Source of the DNA: Sphagnum compactum | Lineage: Eukaryota > Bryophyta > Sphagnopsida > Sphagnales | Direction of reading: 5' to 3' | Assembly (NCBI GenBank): GCA_965153455.1 | Contig: OZ234497.1 | Location: 12,400,001 to 12,464,000 of the forward strand | DNA length: 64,000 bases | Part shown: positions 1-13,400 of the stretch, in pieces | Position numbering within the stretch: the first letter of the stretch is position 1 | Layout: each line of letters starts with the position of its first letter | The notes under the pieces: generated by a model | The model's database searches: none | Told to the model about the DNA's origin: nothing | Seen by the model: only the letters and a program-made list of their open reading frames with translations | Made by a program: the position numbers and the translations under genes

Positions 1-25
1 GAGTCACAACAAGTTTAACCAGTGC

Positions 26-349
26 TTGGTTTTTCATGTTTTAATGTCAGAAATTATAGAAAGTTTACCCTTGAAAACAGGGGAAAAGAAGAAGCTGGAG
101 GCATTCGTAGCTCTAAGCATCCCCTTGCATGCCGTTGCCACCGATGGCAGCAAGACGGCCATGCTTCAGTTACAGCGCAAAACACAAATTCTCCGGTTCT
201 GGCAAGAGCAAGACTTAATCCTGTTCTTCAACTGCGGTTTCAGCATCACACTGTGGCTCATGTACATGCAAAATTCCGCTCTGACATCCTGTCCTCATAC
301 AGATTGCTCTGACTGCATGCATCTCTTATGTAGTAGGTACCAAGCCTAG
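26..349 (+). other. Unassigned ORF, 107 codons
   Basis: An open frame of 107 codons starts at an ATG at 26. It is visibly less AT-rich than its surroundings and encodes a Lys-rich N-terminal part followed by a hydrophobic stretch in the second half. I do not recognise a family. It may be an exon or remnant of a gene extending left of the window, or a chance ORF. An overlapping frame at 22-312 is also open, which weakens the coding case. Confidence 0.2.
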
Positions 350-924
350 AGGAAATCAGAGAAAATCAATCCAACGGAAGAAGAGAGAACGTCGCAACAA
401 GAAGCACAAACAAAAGACAAGTACAGACACAATTAACTGCGTCGACAAAAAACACAAACCCCCTCAGTCCTTCACATCCTCGTGAATACAAAGCTCCAGA
501 GGTTGGGTTACAAGACATGGATAGATGTGTGTACCTTTGAGCGCGGCGGGTAACAAGCGCAACAAAATTGAATTTGCAGAAGAGAAACTTCATGCAATGG
601 AAGAAGAAGAAGAAGAAGTCATGCAAAAGCTAAAAAAAAAGAATAAAAAAAGGGAGCACGACTGTCGTACCTGTAATCGCATCTGATGAATCTGGAAGCT
701 GAATCTGTTACGCTTGTTAGTCGATTCTCCACATTGTTCCAAGAGGATTAGGGGTGGCAGCGATTACAGTGTGTGGTTCTGGTTGTCGTTGCGATTCAAG
801 CGTACGGGGAGACACCCCTCCTTTGCACGCACAATCACAAGCGCACACACACCACAGAGCAAGGCAGGCAGGCCGGCAAGGCCCCACCGTAAGGCAGGCG
901 ATGACGACGACGACGCGCGCCTCG

Positions 925-985
925 ATTGGGTTTGAACCGGGGACCTTTTCGCAGTCGCGCTAAAGCACTAGCCAATAGGCTACTG
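925..985 (-). repeat. tRNA-like RNA polymerase III promoter remnant (SINE-type)
   Basis: Read on the minus strand, there is a B-box-like element (GGTTCAAACCC, 928-938) that fits the consensus GGTTCRANNCC. About 33 nt upstream is an A-box-like element (TAGCCTATTGG, 972-982). Spacing and order fit a tRNA gene or the head of a tRNA-derived SINE. I could not fold a full cloverleaf with a convincing acceptor stem, so a SINE head or tRNA relic is more likely than a working tRNA. Confidence 0.45.
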
Positions 986-1066
986 GTACTGACAAACCCC
1001 CTTTTCGCCACCTTTCAAGCGAGGTTTTTGTGTGGCTTGAAATTCAATTAGGTTTTTTCCCAGTGT

Positions 1067-1468
1067 TTGGTGGTCCGAGCTTTCCAAACAAATCCTCCGT
1101 TCTTGCTCTCCAGATATCTAGGAAACTGGACAATGGCCCTTAGTTCAAAGAACATGATAAAGAACATTAGAACATTGGGGAACATTGTAAAGGACCTTGA
1201 GATTGAAACATACAAATGTGAAATGTTCACTAATCATGGTGATGTGCATGCTTACCTTCACCATGGTTTTGCTTCATTCTTGCTTTCTAAGGTCAAAGTC
1301 TCCATTAGATATGTAAAGTTTTTTGCTTTTGAATTCCACCTGGGGGAAGTTTACAAAGGGAAATTGGAATCAAAGAAGCAAGAAAGAGTGAGTGCCTTGG
1401 TGAGGGGAGTTGTAGATAAGAAAAAGAAGAATGGGTCAGTCATGGTGGTGGTGTTGTGCTCTAGATGA
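1067..1468 (+). other. Unassigned ORF, 133 codons
   Basis: An open frame of 133 codons (first internal Met in good context near 1132) ends in a Lys-rich tail and a short Val run. It lies just upstream of the glutamate-synthase-like remnant on the same strand, but I could not match it to any part of that enzyme. It may be a piece of the same decayed locus or a chance ORF. Confidence 0.2.
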
Positions 1469-1608
1469 CTCTTTTGCTTTTGGTGAAGATTGGAGAGTTT
1501 CATTGAGATTGCTATGGCTCTGCTTTGGTGTCTCTAAGCAAATTGGACCTGTTGTGAAGAACTGGTAGAATTTTTACCAAGCTTATATGTTGTGGTTTCC
1601 ATTGGCAG

Positions 1609-3480
1609 GGCATTTGGCGACTCCAGTGAGGATGTCCAAATGGTCATTGAGAACATGGCATTGCAGAGAAACGAAAGCATGGGACACTCAGAGTGACATC
1701 CTGCTGAACTCTTGTCCCAAAAGCCTCATATGTTGTTCAAGCAACAATTCGCACAGGTAAATTCAGCCTTTCTCAGGTACTCAGGGGCAGCATTTTGTTC
1801 TATGCAATAACTGCATGCAGTGATTTGTGAATCACTATCATATTTAAAATTACAAGTGGGTATTTCTACAAGGCTCATCTGTTCTGCCTATGCTCATCAA
1901 GCACTTGTGATGTACCTTTCCACCCAAAAGTTTGTGCAGCCTATGGATTCTTTGACAGTGTATATGAAGACATCCTGCAGAGCTTACAGATTTGAGATCA
2001 ATTCCATGTGCACAGGTCACATATGCAGCCATGGATCTATTAAGAGAAGGCTTGGTGGCATCACTGGAAATTATCATTGGAAAACGATGTAATTTGCTGG
2101 AAGATGGCACCCATAAGACAGCCCGGGTATTACTCTATTGGTACTTGGTGGGAGGATGTGTTGTTGTGGTTAACAATGAGTTTCTGTGATGTACTTGCAG
2201 AGACATGATATGTTTGCAAATATGTTTGTGTCAACACTGTTGTGGATAACAGTGTGCCACAGCATCTGTTCTTCTGGTCTTGTGAATCAAGAGTTTGCAT
2301 AAATTGTAACCAGCAGATAAGGATTTGTTCGGGTTCTCAACTTTGACTTGCCTGCAGGTCGCACTGCCAAGTCCTGTGTTAAGTGAAGAGAGCTTGATCC
2401 TCTGAAGGTTGGAGAGTCCTTGAACACAGCAATGTTGCCAATTCTCTTTGGCATTAGTCATGGAATTGAGGGGGCCTTGGATCATGGACTGAGGACCTTG
2501 TGTGATGATGCAGCTGCAGCTGTTCAAGCTAGGTCTCAACTCCTGATCCAAAGTGATTGTACCATTGACCTGGTACCTTGCATGCTTTGAAATTTTAGCA
2601 TGCAGTATGATGTCTTATTCTGTAGTAGCACTTTATAGCTGTTACAAGCCTTTTTAGCATTACAACTTGTCCACCAGCTTCTTCATGCAGTTATTGCATT
2701 TTGGTTGTTGTCTCACACAAGAACTATTGTGTAGATCAATTGCAGGAGCCAACAAAAGCTGCTCTTTGGGTGCTATTAGCTGTAGGGGCAGTGCATTGCC
2801 ACCTTATCCTAAATGGCTTGTGCATGTCAGCGCATATCAGCTTCTATATTTCTAAATACTGCCCAATGCTTCAGTACCCACCAATTTGCTTGTCTCATTG
2901 GCTATGGTGCCAGGTAGTTTGTGCTGCCTTGTCTTCTATCATATGAGCTGGTTATTTGCGCTTTGTCTATTTTATGTTATCTCTTTAACAAGAGATAGAA
3001 TAAAGTCATGTTCTTACAGAAGAATGGAAGTAATTAACATCCAGTTGACGACACCATAAGCCAATGGACAAAAGGTTTGCAATATCAGGTCCTCAGGAAT
3101 CTGGATCCACTTTTATCAAGCACTGAAGGAAACAGATAGAGGAAGAGGTTGTAGCTTCATGAATCTGGAATCTTTTTGCAAAAATGCCCAGGTTCTGTGA
3201 TTGTCAGTTTGTTGTTACAATTTGTGACATTTCTTATCTCCTCCGGTTGAAAAAAATGCCCAGGACCCATGATTTTCATTTTGTTGTCAGAATTTGTGAA
3301 ATTTCTTTTATCATACTAAATGTTTCCTTCATTGGCAATCCCATTTGTCCGTACTTGGCATTTGAGACATTGCAGGGGCAAGCCCAACATAATTTCTGGA
3401 AGGTGACATCACTAACATTTGTGGCTTTAAGATCAACCCTTCTGAATACATTCATGGACTTAGAGACCTCATAAAGAGTA
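1609..3480 (+). pseudogene. Ferredoxin-dependent glutamate synthase (Fd-GOGAT) pseudogene, intron-containing fragment
   Basis: Five successive exon-like blocks read as the central part of plant Fd-GOGAT, the plastid enzyme that makes glutamate from glutamine and 2-oxoglutarate. The blocks are 1609-1756 (SSEDVQMVIENMA type), 2016-2126 (LREGLVASLE, IGKR), 2358-2572 (PSPVLSEE, then GIEGALDHGL and SQLLIQSD), 2746-2913 (LLAVGAVHCHLI, then [11 protein letters not shown]) and about 3345-3400 (CPYLAFET, QAQHNFWK). Most are bordered by AG and GT splice dinucleotides, so this is a gene duplicate and not a processed copy. It is broken: a stop in the first block (near 1692), a frameshift in the third (near 2400) and another in the fourth, where the [11 protein letters not shown] segment is in a different frame from LLAVGAVH. 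The N-terminal amidotransferase domain and the C-terminal part of the enzyme were not found. The family call rests on remembered motifs; an active gene is ruled out. Confidence 0.85.
3179..3311. repeat. Local tandem duplication, about 73-bp period
   Basis: Two adjacent copies, starting near 3179 and 3252, share AAAAATGCCCAGG followed by a T-rich segment with TTTGTTGT and AATTTGTGA. They lie between two exon-like blocks of the glutamate synthase remnant, probably in a former intron. Confidence 0.6.
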
Positions 3481-3699
3481 TTGTCATTGAGGATGTCTGC
3501 TTGCAAGTTGCTGAAACAGTTGCTCTGAGTTCTTAGCTCTACTTGAGTGTTTTCTGGCTGTCTTCTTTGTGACTTTTTCATCTTCATGACCAAGCGAAAA
3601 CAAGGTCCTATTGAAGGAAATAAGGCCAAGTTGTCAGCTCCCATTGAGGACATAACATGATGGGCAAGCCAGGGCTTTTCAAGGTGTGCAAGCATCTCA

Positions 3700-5070
3700 C
3701 TCTGTCTATAGTTCTATTTGGCATCAACCATTTTAAAAAACCCAATTTTAGATCACAACCATCATCAGTCACATGCATCCGATAAGAGGTCTGCACAGTG
3801 TGTAAGTAAAATGACAAAGAGCAAACAAAGTAGTGTTGTCCAATAGACATGGAGGGGTCTTAAATGATGTGGCCACAATGGCTGTGTAGTCATCAGTACG
3901 TCCTTCCAGTAGAGATAATTGTGCTTTCTTCTGGACCAAAACTGGAGAAAATATATCTGAATGGGACATGAATGAGAAGCGAATCGTGTTTGAGTCTTTA
4001 CTTACACATGGGGATTGAGCTTTTCTAGTGGTCTAGTTTTGCTAATGATGTTTCAGCTAAATTTCTAGTTTTTCGGTTATGGTTCTTAACTTTCAAGCTT
4101 CTCAAGTTATTTCATTATTTGGTTTCTAAGTGATTCAGTTTTCAACTTTCAAACTTCTCTTACTTATCATCTTGTTGTTAAGTTTCAGCACATTTGGTTA
4201 TCAAAATATTCCAATTCTCAAGTTTCAGCTTTTTTGGCTATTTAGTTATATTTCTCAACATTTTATCTTCTCAAGTCATCTAACAATCATCTATCTATGA
4301 AGGAAGGTAGTTTGTTTTTTTTTTGTTTGTACTTATGAGATCCACCGAACTGGGATGCTTCAGATCACATTATTGGTCTCTTTGGGAAAGCTCTCGAGGA
4401 GGAGGGGTGCATTGGCTTGGTTTCACGGTGTTTGGACTTGTGGTGCAAAAAGTTCTTGAATATTGAATGATTTCTTCACTGAAAATTAAATTAAATCGGA
4501 GCTGAAAATTTCGGAGGAATTGGAATGTGCCTTCGGTGTTGTTGGAAAGATCTTGATGAGCAGGATTTAATGGAATTTATTTGGTAAGATTTGGATTCAG
4601 AATGTGTGGGAGATATTGGTTTTTAAGTGAATTCTGCTGCTGAAAATTCAAATAGATTCCAAAAAACCAGGTTTTGAAAGGGAAAATCAGTTGAAAACGT
4701 GATAACACTTGGGCCAATGGCACAGGCCACACTAGTTTGGTTTCTAAGTGATCTGTGATTTTCAACTATTAAGTTTCTTTGACCTTCTCTAATAGGAACT
4801 CAAGTTTTCTGTTACTCAGGTATCAAATATTTTCAATTCTCAAGTTTCAGCTCTTCGGGCTATGTAGTTATATAATTCTCAACTTTCATTCTCAAGTTAT
4901 AGCACTATTTTGTTTCTACGTGATATGTTTTCAACTTTCAAGCTTCTTTGGTTGTCTCATACTTGAGTTTTAGCTGATGTGTGTATGAACATTTTCTGGT
5001 TCTCAGATTTCAGCTTATGTGTTTATCTACTTATGGTTGTCAATTTTCAAGTTTTTTTTGTTATCTCATT
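3700..5070. repeat. Gene-free stretch with degenerate direct repeats
   Basis: Segments at about 4060-4270 and 4738-5070 share many variants of TCTCAAGTTTCAGCT, TTTCAACTTTCAAGCTTCT and TTTCTAAGTGAT. They look like an old, scrambled tandem repeat. The interval 3700-4060 and the piece between the two segments show no coding signal I can support. Confidence 0.5.
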
Positions 5071-7300
5071 ACCTATTTTGATTTTTTTGGTGAAAATTAA
5101 TTTTGGACTCTCAAAATAGAAAATTTCGCTCTCATTATAGAATTGTAATTTAGCACAATTGTTTTCCACAACTACCCACACACACATTTGTGTGATGAGT
5201 GTTTATGTTGTTTTTAAAGAAAGAAAAGAAGGGACACCTAGAAATTAGGACTATGGACACCTTCCTCATAAATCACATGTCGAGAGAATGCCATGCTCTC
5301 ACCACTTCCATCACCAATAAATCAAAAAGAAGAAAGAGTTGTCATCATCTTTTGCTTCAATGAAGTGGGCATGTAAGTGATTGCCAATTCCTTGATTCCC
5401 TCTACCCCCAACGACAAACAAACAAAACCGGCTCCCACCCCCACCCCTTCTTCCCTCAAAGGAAAAGAAAAAAAAACTCGATTCCCTTTGGATGCATACA
5501 GCCTCTTCTCATTGGATGAGCAGAATTTACACTCCTACCTAAATGTGCTCCTCACCGCATTCCTCAACATTTTTGACCTAGCCTAATGAGAGGGGCTGGC
5601 AGTATGGGAGTGTATTCACATACTTCTATATTACCACAACCAAGTTATAATGGGTTTCCAATCGATGGTGCATTGCCGGGTGCGAGGTCCCATAATGCAG
5701 GGAGCCATAGTCTGAGTTGTTGATTGCTGTACTCAAGAGACAATTCACCAAGTTTGATTTTCTGTGGGCAGCCATCCCCAACTCATTCAGTAAGTCAATC
5801 AAGCAACAAACATTCAGCAAAAGTCCAAGGCTGGAATAGGGTTCCACACTTCACTTGTTCAAAAGACACTTATAGAAGAAACTTAGAGCCAATGAATGTA
5901 CCACAGGTGTTCCAGTTTAAGACAAATTCGAAAAAAATAGAGAGGAGGAAAGAAAAAAGAATACTGGTGAAGAAGTATAATGTTGGCACTAAATTAATTT
6001 AAAGTTGCAATCATAAGCTTTATAATGTTATTTAAGCTAACATTTAGATAACATCATGTAAATAAAAAAGAGACCTACATTGGGCAGTTAGGCACTGACT
6101 TAAAGATAAGTTATCTTTTTTTTCCACTCATTCACACCTAGGAAAACTATGGAAAAATATTTTGTTAATTTAACATTAACTTAAACCTTCTTTTATCAGT
6201 TGCTACCTAACATTTATGATATTTAAAATTTTGATATTAAGCTCATATCCATTTAACATCAATTTAATACTCTCTTAAGATTGTTCACCACTTAAGATTT
6301 CATCTAAAATTTGATGTTAAAGTAACATTCTTGATATGAATGCAATAAAAAAACTCAATTCTCTTCGCATCGACTTAGCATTAGGTGTGACTAAATGCTA
6401 CTAAGTTCGAAATCTCAAAGATGCAAGGTCAAAGGAGAAGTTAGACTTCAACTAACTTTCACATATAAGATGGATTGAGGATGATTGGATTGGGTGCAGC
6501 CTTTTTCTTACTGGCGAAATTTCTCCAAAAAATGAAATTATAAATTATAAACAAAAATATGAAGTCTTCTTGGAAGGTTTCAGTAATCAAAAGTGAGATG
6601 GAAAGTAAGAGAGAAAATGAGTAAAAATCATCATATTTCTGCATTTGGTTTTCAGTGTGTAGCCATAAATATAGAAGGCTGATTAAAGATTTTGTATTTG
6701 ATATCTGATTTATAATCAGATTTGGCTAAATCTTTTTATGGATGATTGTCACTTTTTTTTACATCTTCCCATGGGTGATCGCTGTTTAGGCTACAATAGA
6801 AAAAATTCCTAATAAAAAAACTGATTGGGTTTGTGCTGATGGAAGATGTGAAGTGCATCCTTAGCACACCAGAGAAGGAGGAGAGAGAGAGAGAATCAGT
6901 CACAGACCAAAGTGTCAAATGTCTTGGTAAAGTACTTCATGGTTTTTTGCCTTTGTACTTGAGAACACATTGTGCACGGAAGGAAGATGCCTTCATCAAA
7001 CAAAGGGACTTTCCACAATTCCGTAGTTGAGGTAAAAATATTTTGTACTTGACACCAGGGAATGCCCAAGACCCTCAGGCCTCTCCTAAATTTTCGGGTA
7101 TTTAGTATTTGCTCTTGGGTGTTCAATGACAACCCTGGGAGTCTCTAGAGGCCTTCCGGTATACATAATGGATTTTGAGGGCTGATTCTGAACACTTTTC
7201 TAGCATCTAAGATTATTGCAAGGAGAAAAAAATGGCCTTCTTGGAAAAAAGTGTCAATTTTGACAGAAATCATTTGAACAGAATCTGCCCTCAAAACTTT
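5071..7300. other. Gene-free AT-rich stretch
   Basis: Only short, unconvincing open frames are present. A short GA run lies near 6880. No RNA gene, transposon end or recognisable protein remnant was seen. Confidence 0.4.
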
Positions 7301-7306
7301 CTTTAT

Positions 7307-7429
7307 GCTAGGTAAGGCACCCCCTAAAGCACATTCTGCGCCTAGTTCGCCTTTAGGTCTTGGTCTACCGGCCTTGCCCTAGAGGCTCACTAGGATGCGG
7401 AATGCACCCTAGGGGTGCCTTATCTAGTA
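7307..7429. repeat. GC-rich foldback (imperfect inverted repeat)
   Basis: The left arm (7307-7351) and right arm (7384-7429) are near reverse complements over about 45 bp. Shared blocks include TAAGGCACCCC, GCATTC and CCTAG. The loop is about 32 bp. The element is far more GC-rich than its surroundings. It could be a small MITE-like foldback or a hairpin-forming transcript; no clear target-site duplication was found. Confidence 0.75.
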
Positions 7430-10400
7430 CATAATAACCTCAGCACAGGGGTATACCATTCCGTCATGTTAGCTTAGCTTTTGCCAATATGCAGGTAGAT
7501 GCCCTGAGGATGAATGAATATATTTTAGAAATTTGATAGAGTTTGTTGACTTGGCATTCATTCATGGCTTTGAGGAGAGCAGCTAGGCCCTCTAGCCTGA
7601 CTGTTCTTGTTGCCCTGTCAAGTTTAGGGTTTAGGGTTGGCCGGATATTGGTTTTTTTCAATTTCCATTGGGTTGAATTTTTGAATTTTTGAATTTTTTT
7701 GCTTACAAACAGGATATCAGAGATTAGGATTTTTTTTATAAAAAATTATGAGACTTGCCTGGAATCAACTTGTTAGGGTAATTAGTCAGTAAGGGCATCA
7801 TTAGTTGTTTTTTGCATTAAAACTAGCTGGTGTGCATAAGGGCTGAGTTTTGTGAGATCCTGCAAAAAACTAAGCAAGTTTTGTGTCTAGTCTGGTTATC
7901 AAAAACACAGGTGCACATATAAATAATTTTATTTATTTTTTAAGAGAAAATTTTTATCATGATTAGGTGTAACCAGTTCTCTCATGGAAGAACCACCCTT
8001 ATAGTCATTCACACATTGACAATTACATACATTGTTCATTGATTAGGAGAAACATATGTACAATGTGATTACTTATTTTTCAACATAAAAAATTAATTGT
8101 GAATAGGTTGGATGTTGGATTACACACCGAAGCTTTCACGGTCTTATTCTACTGTTACAATGATATGCATTTCTTTCACATTGCAGTCTCAAGAATTGTT
8201 GAACTCTCAAGAAATTACGGGTACCTTGCAATGGGAGAGGTAGGATTGAAGCATTACAAAACTCATGACATATTCTTGAGATAAAAATCCTTGCAAACTT
8301 GCCAAAACAAAATTATGATGCAAAATAGTAAGTTCAAAAATATGTGCATCTGACTTGGACATTTTATTGGAACTCTAAATTGAGAATTGAAAAAGAAAGA
8401 CATAGTCTCATGCATAATTAGAAATAGATAGTTGACCTGACCACTACATTTAGCCATTGAAGTTGACACAAGTAAAATCTTAATCAAAGTAGACAAACTT
8501 CTCAAAAATTTGAGCAAAATGTTCATCAACTTTCATATCTATCAAACCAATTCATGATCAACGTTGAAATAACTAGTTGCATCCAACATCGTATCATTAT
8601 CCTCAATGATACCCACCTCTTCCACCAAGAATTCAATAATGGACTGCCCTTCTTGTGGGCAATGTGTTCACACATCAACCAACCAATTATCCATTATTAT
8701 TACAAGCTTGTCCAAGTTGTCAACTTTCAACCAATAGCATCGTAGGTTCATCAACACTCCAACAATGTTGAATTTTTTTAGTTTCAATATGGGACTTATG
8801 AGTCCCAACAACTTGTTGAACCACAAAAAAAAATGTTGGGAAATCAGGCTTTATGGATCTTCCACCAACTCAAAGGCAATACAACATTTTCTATCTTCAC
8901 TTACAAATGGAAGAATAAAGACAATTCATTCTTCACCAACCCTTGTAAAATAGCCTCATTTGATGTCATTGCCCCAAAAATGAAATCGTGTTCATCATCA
9001 ATTATTATTAATGATCAATATTGTCATGAATGTTGAGATTTAAAAACTAACGAATAGCCACCAACAATGGCATCAAACTCTTGTTGTTATATTTTCCCAC
9101 TGTTTGTATAACTTTGCCTTTCCAACAAATGCTTTCAGAACATTCGAGGATTTGAACTGCAATCATCCAACATCAGTGTAATCATGTTATGGGCTTTGGC
9201 AGCACTAGAAATAAATGCAAATGCCATAAATAATGTGAGGACTACCTTGATTTCTACCATCATATAGATGCACAAAGCCCCAATTTAAATCCAATATCCG
9301 CGCCCCCCCCCCCCAAATTGAAATAAGTAATTTCATATTGTTCCATTTCATTTTGCATAAACACACTTATTGAAAGTGCAACATTTAGGGCATCAAAAAA
9401 TAGTCAGGATTTTCATCTTTGATTTACAATACATTGTTTCAAACAAGAATCATGGTTTTGCCAACCATTTTGTAAATTGCTTGGGTGTGTGCATTTGGCA
9501 CACAATTTTGTAACTCGTAAGTTTTTTTCCTCCCATAACACAAATTTATGGATTTTGATATTTTAAGGTTTCTTGGAACATAATCACCTTACTATAAAAC
9601 TTTGTTTTCACATGTGTTTTTAGTTTTTGACAGGAGAACCCAACATTAGCATATGCCTTCTGTTATTCACTACATCCTTTGTTAGATTTCTTAATCCATG
9701 TGATTATTTTTTATGATGTGGATTGTGTGGCCTTCAAACTAACTTCATGGAAACCAACACATGCATTAGTATCATTTTAAACATATTGGCATGTTTTGTT
9801 GAAAGCATGGCCAAAACATGAACCCTACCAAAAATTGAAAGTGCCAAAAGAATGCAACTAATAACAAAAGCAAGAGCTTTTGCAAGGGTGAAAAATTTGC
9901 CACCTTCATCCTTCATAATGGCAATTAGTTTTTTTAACAAATTGTAAAAAGCCAAAAAATCCCTTACTTGCATTGCCATTACAACTCTAATTGTATCAAT
10001 GGTTTCAAAAAGTATCACTATCGTATGGGCAAACATATCATGTTTAAATCTATATATCCATAAGTCAAAAAAATGTTGTAACATAGGAATCCAAAGCTAT
10101 AATCACATGTTGTTCCAGGGCTTTAGAAATTAGTGAAAGGATGGCATATTCAACCATCTACTTTTGGTTTGGAAAAACAACCTTGGGATTTTGACACATG
10201 ACCAAAAAACTCAGCCACTGACTTTCCACAATAAAAATGGACATGTAGGTTTTGGGAACAAATAGCAACAAGTCCTCTTTGAATCTCAATTGTTGTGCAT
10301 CATCTTTCTTGTAAGGATTTGCTAACTCAAAATGATATGTAATGACCCATAACCAACAACAAACCTCTTCTTGGATTTTTCCCACTATTGTTCCATTGTA

Positions 10401-13400
10401 GTAGAAATTAAATCTACAATCTTCCATCTACACCAAACGATTGGATGTTTAGTCAAAATATGTTTATTCGTAAAAATAGTCCCATGTTATTGGTTGTATG
10501 AAAAACAAAAAAATTCCCCAGTGGTACTACTAGTCTAGGAAATAAAGTGGCAAACAATAAAGATGCATAATAAAATTAAGTTTATTACCATCATTCCCCA
10601 CAAAAAAATGCTAGGGGAGGAATAACCTATGGTGAGGGACCCATAGATGTTGATTCAGGGATAGTTGAACTTTCAAACCTCCCATGTAATTTCTACTTAT
10701 GCATGCAAGTTGTTATGGGTTTCAATGCTTTCATAACTAGCTAATGCTAATTCATTTGGAGTTGAAATTGAACCAACCATTAACCCTAAAACTTCAACTA
10801 AGTTCCCTATTGTCATAGGCATGAAAGCTGCAAAGACGAATGATGAAAAAAACACCTAATCCTAAATCCAAGCACAAAACATAAAAACTAATACAAAATC
10901 ACATGTTAAAAATAAAATTATGAAATGTGCAAACACATTTTTTGTATGATGACTCATAAGAAACACAAACATTGGTTATGGAAGGGACATATGAATGAAC
11001 TCATATTCAACATGTGAAATCTTTAATGTGATTTCCAAGTTAGCAACATCATCATAATGTTATTGCAAGTCCTCATTCAAGTTGAATGTTTCCATTTCCA
11101 CCATAGGCCTCTAATTTTGTGGGGAAAAATAATGAATTCCAAAACCGATTGGGAGCTTGTTATTGATTACAAACATAAACTACAAACAGAACAGGTTCCT
11201 ATGGTTTTGGATGCAATAAGATCTGGTAACGATTTTACATCAATTTGGTTTTGAAAACTATCACCTAAAGAATCAAGACTCAAGACTCTAATGCAAAATA
11301 GGGTTTTGGAACCTTCCAAGCACAAATAGTAAGTGTCATAACAACAAAAAGGTTTTGGTTGTTGGGCCTTTCAACTCCAAGCATGTAAAGAAAAAAATTA
11401 GTGGAGGTTCAAAAGAAAGAAATAAACCCTAACCCTCCATCAAATGGTGAATTATGAAAGTTTACAGGACAATGAACTTCATAAGGTGTTTGTAATATTG
11501 AAAAGGACAAAGCTTTAAACAAGAGCATGGAATTAAAGGACAAAACTTCAAAACATAACTTTAAAATAAAGCTTTGAATTAAAAGAAAATGTTTTAGAAT
11601 AAAAGATCTAAAACATGAAAAATGAGACAAATCTTTCAAACAGAAACTTGAACTTCCTTACAATCAAACAACTTCATGAAAATTATCACCTTAAAAAGAG
11701 CGAGTTGAAATTCATAAGACACACAAACATTGATTATGGAGGGGACAACATTGCGAAGAAATCAATTTGATGTTTCAAAGACATTGAAATAAGAACACAT
11801 TGAAATCAAATCATGCACTCCTAGTGTAGCTCTTCAATTTTAACTTTGATAAATATCTTGCAATATCAATTAACACTCATGGTAGCATTGAAAGGAAAGA
11901 AAAAAATTGCAACCAACAATTACATGTGACTAATGAATCTAGGTAGAGCTTGAAGGAATTCATCCTGAATTTTGAGTTCTGACAAAAAAAAAAAAAAAAA
12001 CTTTGCCAAAAGCCAAAGCGAGAGGTGACAAAGATAAGAACCAACCTTATATTTACGATTTTAGGGTTAGGGCAAATAATGATTTCCTAAATGGATGAAA
12101 AAGGATGAACATGAATAAATTAGGATGATAAAAGGTGATTAAAAAAAAAACTGACCTAACTGAACGTGAAGCTCCACAGACAAGTTCAAGTAGGGTATTG
12201 ATTTTTCTTAAAATGATACCCTACCCATCAGGTATTCAAGGGTATCATAAATTGTAATACTTAACTGGGCAAGTTTTGTACTGGGTATCTCATGTAAATA
12301 GAACCAGCGGGTAGGGTATTTGGTACCCGTACATGGAACCAAATTGATATCCGGGGTTGTTTTTTCAATATTTGGCCAACACAGAGGTAACAACAATTTT
12401 TAAAATATTAATAAATAACATAACATTATTAGTTTAAAGTGATGAATGATAATATCTATTATATATACATATATAGATAAAAAAAAGATGAATCAATCAT
12501 TCATTTTCTTTTCAAATATTTGCGGGGTTTTGGGTGGAGCTTTGGGCTTCTTTTTCATTTTCATATTTTTATGTTGTTATTTTATCAATTGCCTTAGTAA
12601 TACGATTTTTTTTTTATGTGTGATGAATCTGCGATACAATAAATGCATCGGTCGTTTTAATTGTAAAATGTTTATTAAGGAAGAATTGTGTGTATTTGGT
12701 AAATGATTGTGATAATGAACTCCTCATTTGTGTAACCCTCGTAAAGACCAAGCTTTAAGCTTGTGGATGATCATAACTCAAAACATGTAAATTTTACCTT
12801 TCTTATTGTGTGTATGGTGTGTGTGATTTTAGTTCATTCAATCTACCTTTTTGTAGAAGGAACTTAGCCTCCATAGGTTAATCCAAACTCTTCCAAGGAT
12901 ATGATACCATGGTAAAAACTAAAAATCTCAAATTGCTTTTGTTATGAATAACATTATAAATATCCTATTCTAAAACCAAATGGGGTCTCTAATACCAACT
13001 ATGACATTCATGGGGCTAATGTATCCACTTTGAAGAAGTCAGTCAAGAAGGCAAAGGTATAGTATGAGGCAAAGGTATTTTTTATGCCTAGGAATACCTA
13101 GTATTTACTATTCACCACCTTTCACTTCACAAGAGTTCAAGATAACTAATAATGGATCAAATCAAGTATATCACTTGTAGCCTCACTAGTAGGAAATGTG
13201 AGTGTAGTTCACTAATTCAATTCATTTTGGGGCTTAAAAAATGAGCTAGGTCACCATATCCTTGTTTTATTTTATCTTGGGTCAAACTCAAGTCATTCAT
13301 GTCCACCTCAGATAATTTACTACGATCCAATTTTTGTATTATTCAAGTAGTTATTTTAATATTGAATACAAATTTATAATGATTATTAATCAATATGTTG

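Noticed and set aside
366-626. Minus-strand ORF of 86 codons
   Set aside because: It starts in a poly-Phe run produced by a GAA microsatellite and shows no domain.
3560-3700. Readable segment (EGNKAKLSAPIEDI) after the GOGAT remnant
   Set aside because: It is suggestive of a coding piece but I could not place it in Fd-GOGAT or any other family, so it is not annotated as a gene.
7619-7640. Interstitial telomere repeat (TTTAGGG)
   Set aside because: Only two units here and two near 14222. Too short to mean more than chance or a transposon end.
9734-10084. Minus-strand ORF of 116 codons with hydrophobic stretches, considered as an hAT transposase piece
   Set aside because: I could not find any hAT signature in it or in neighbouring frames.
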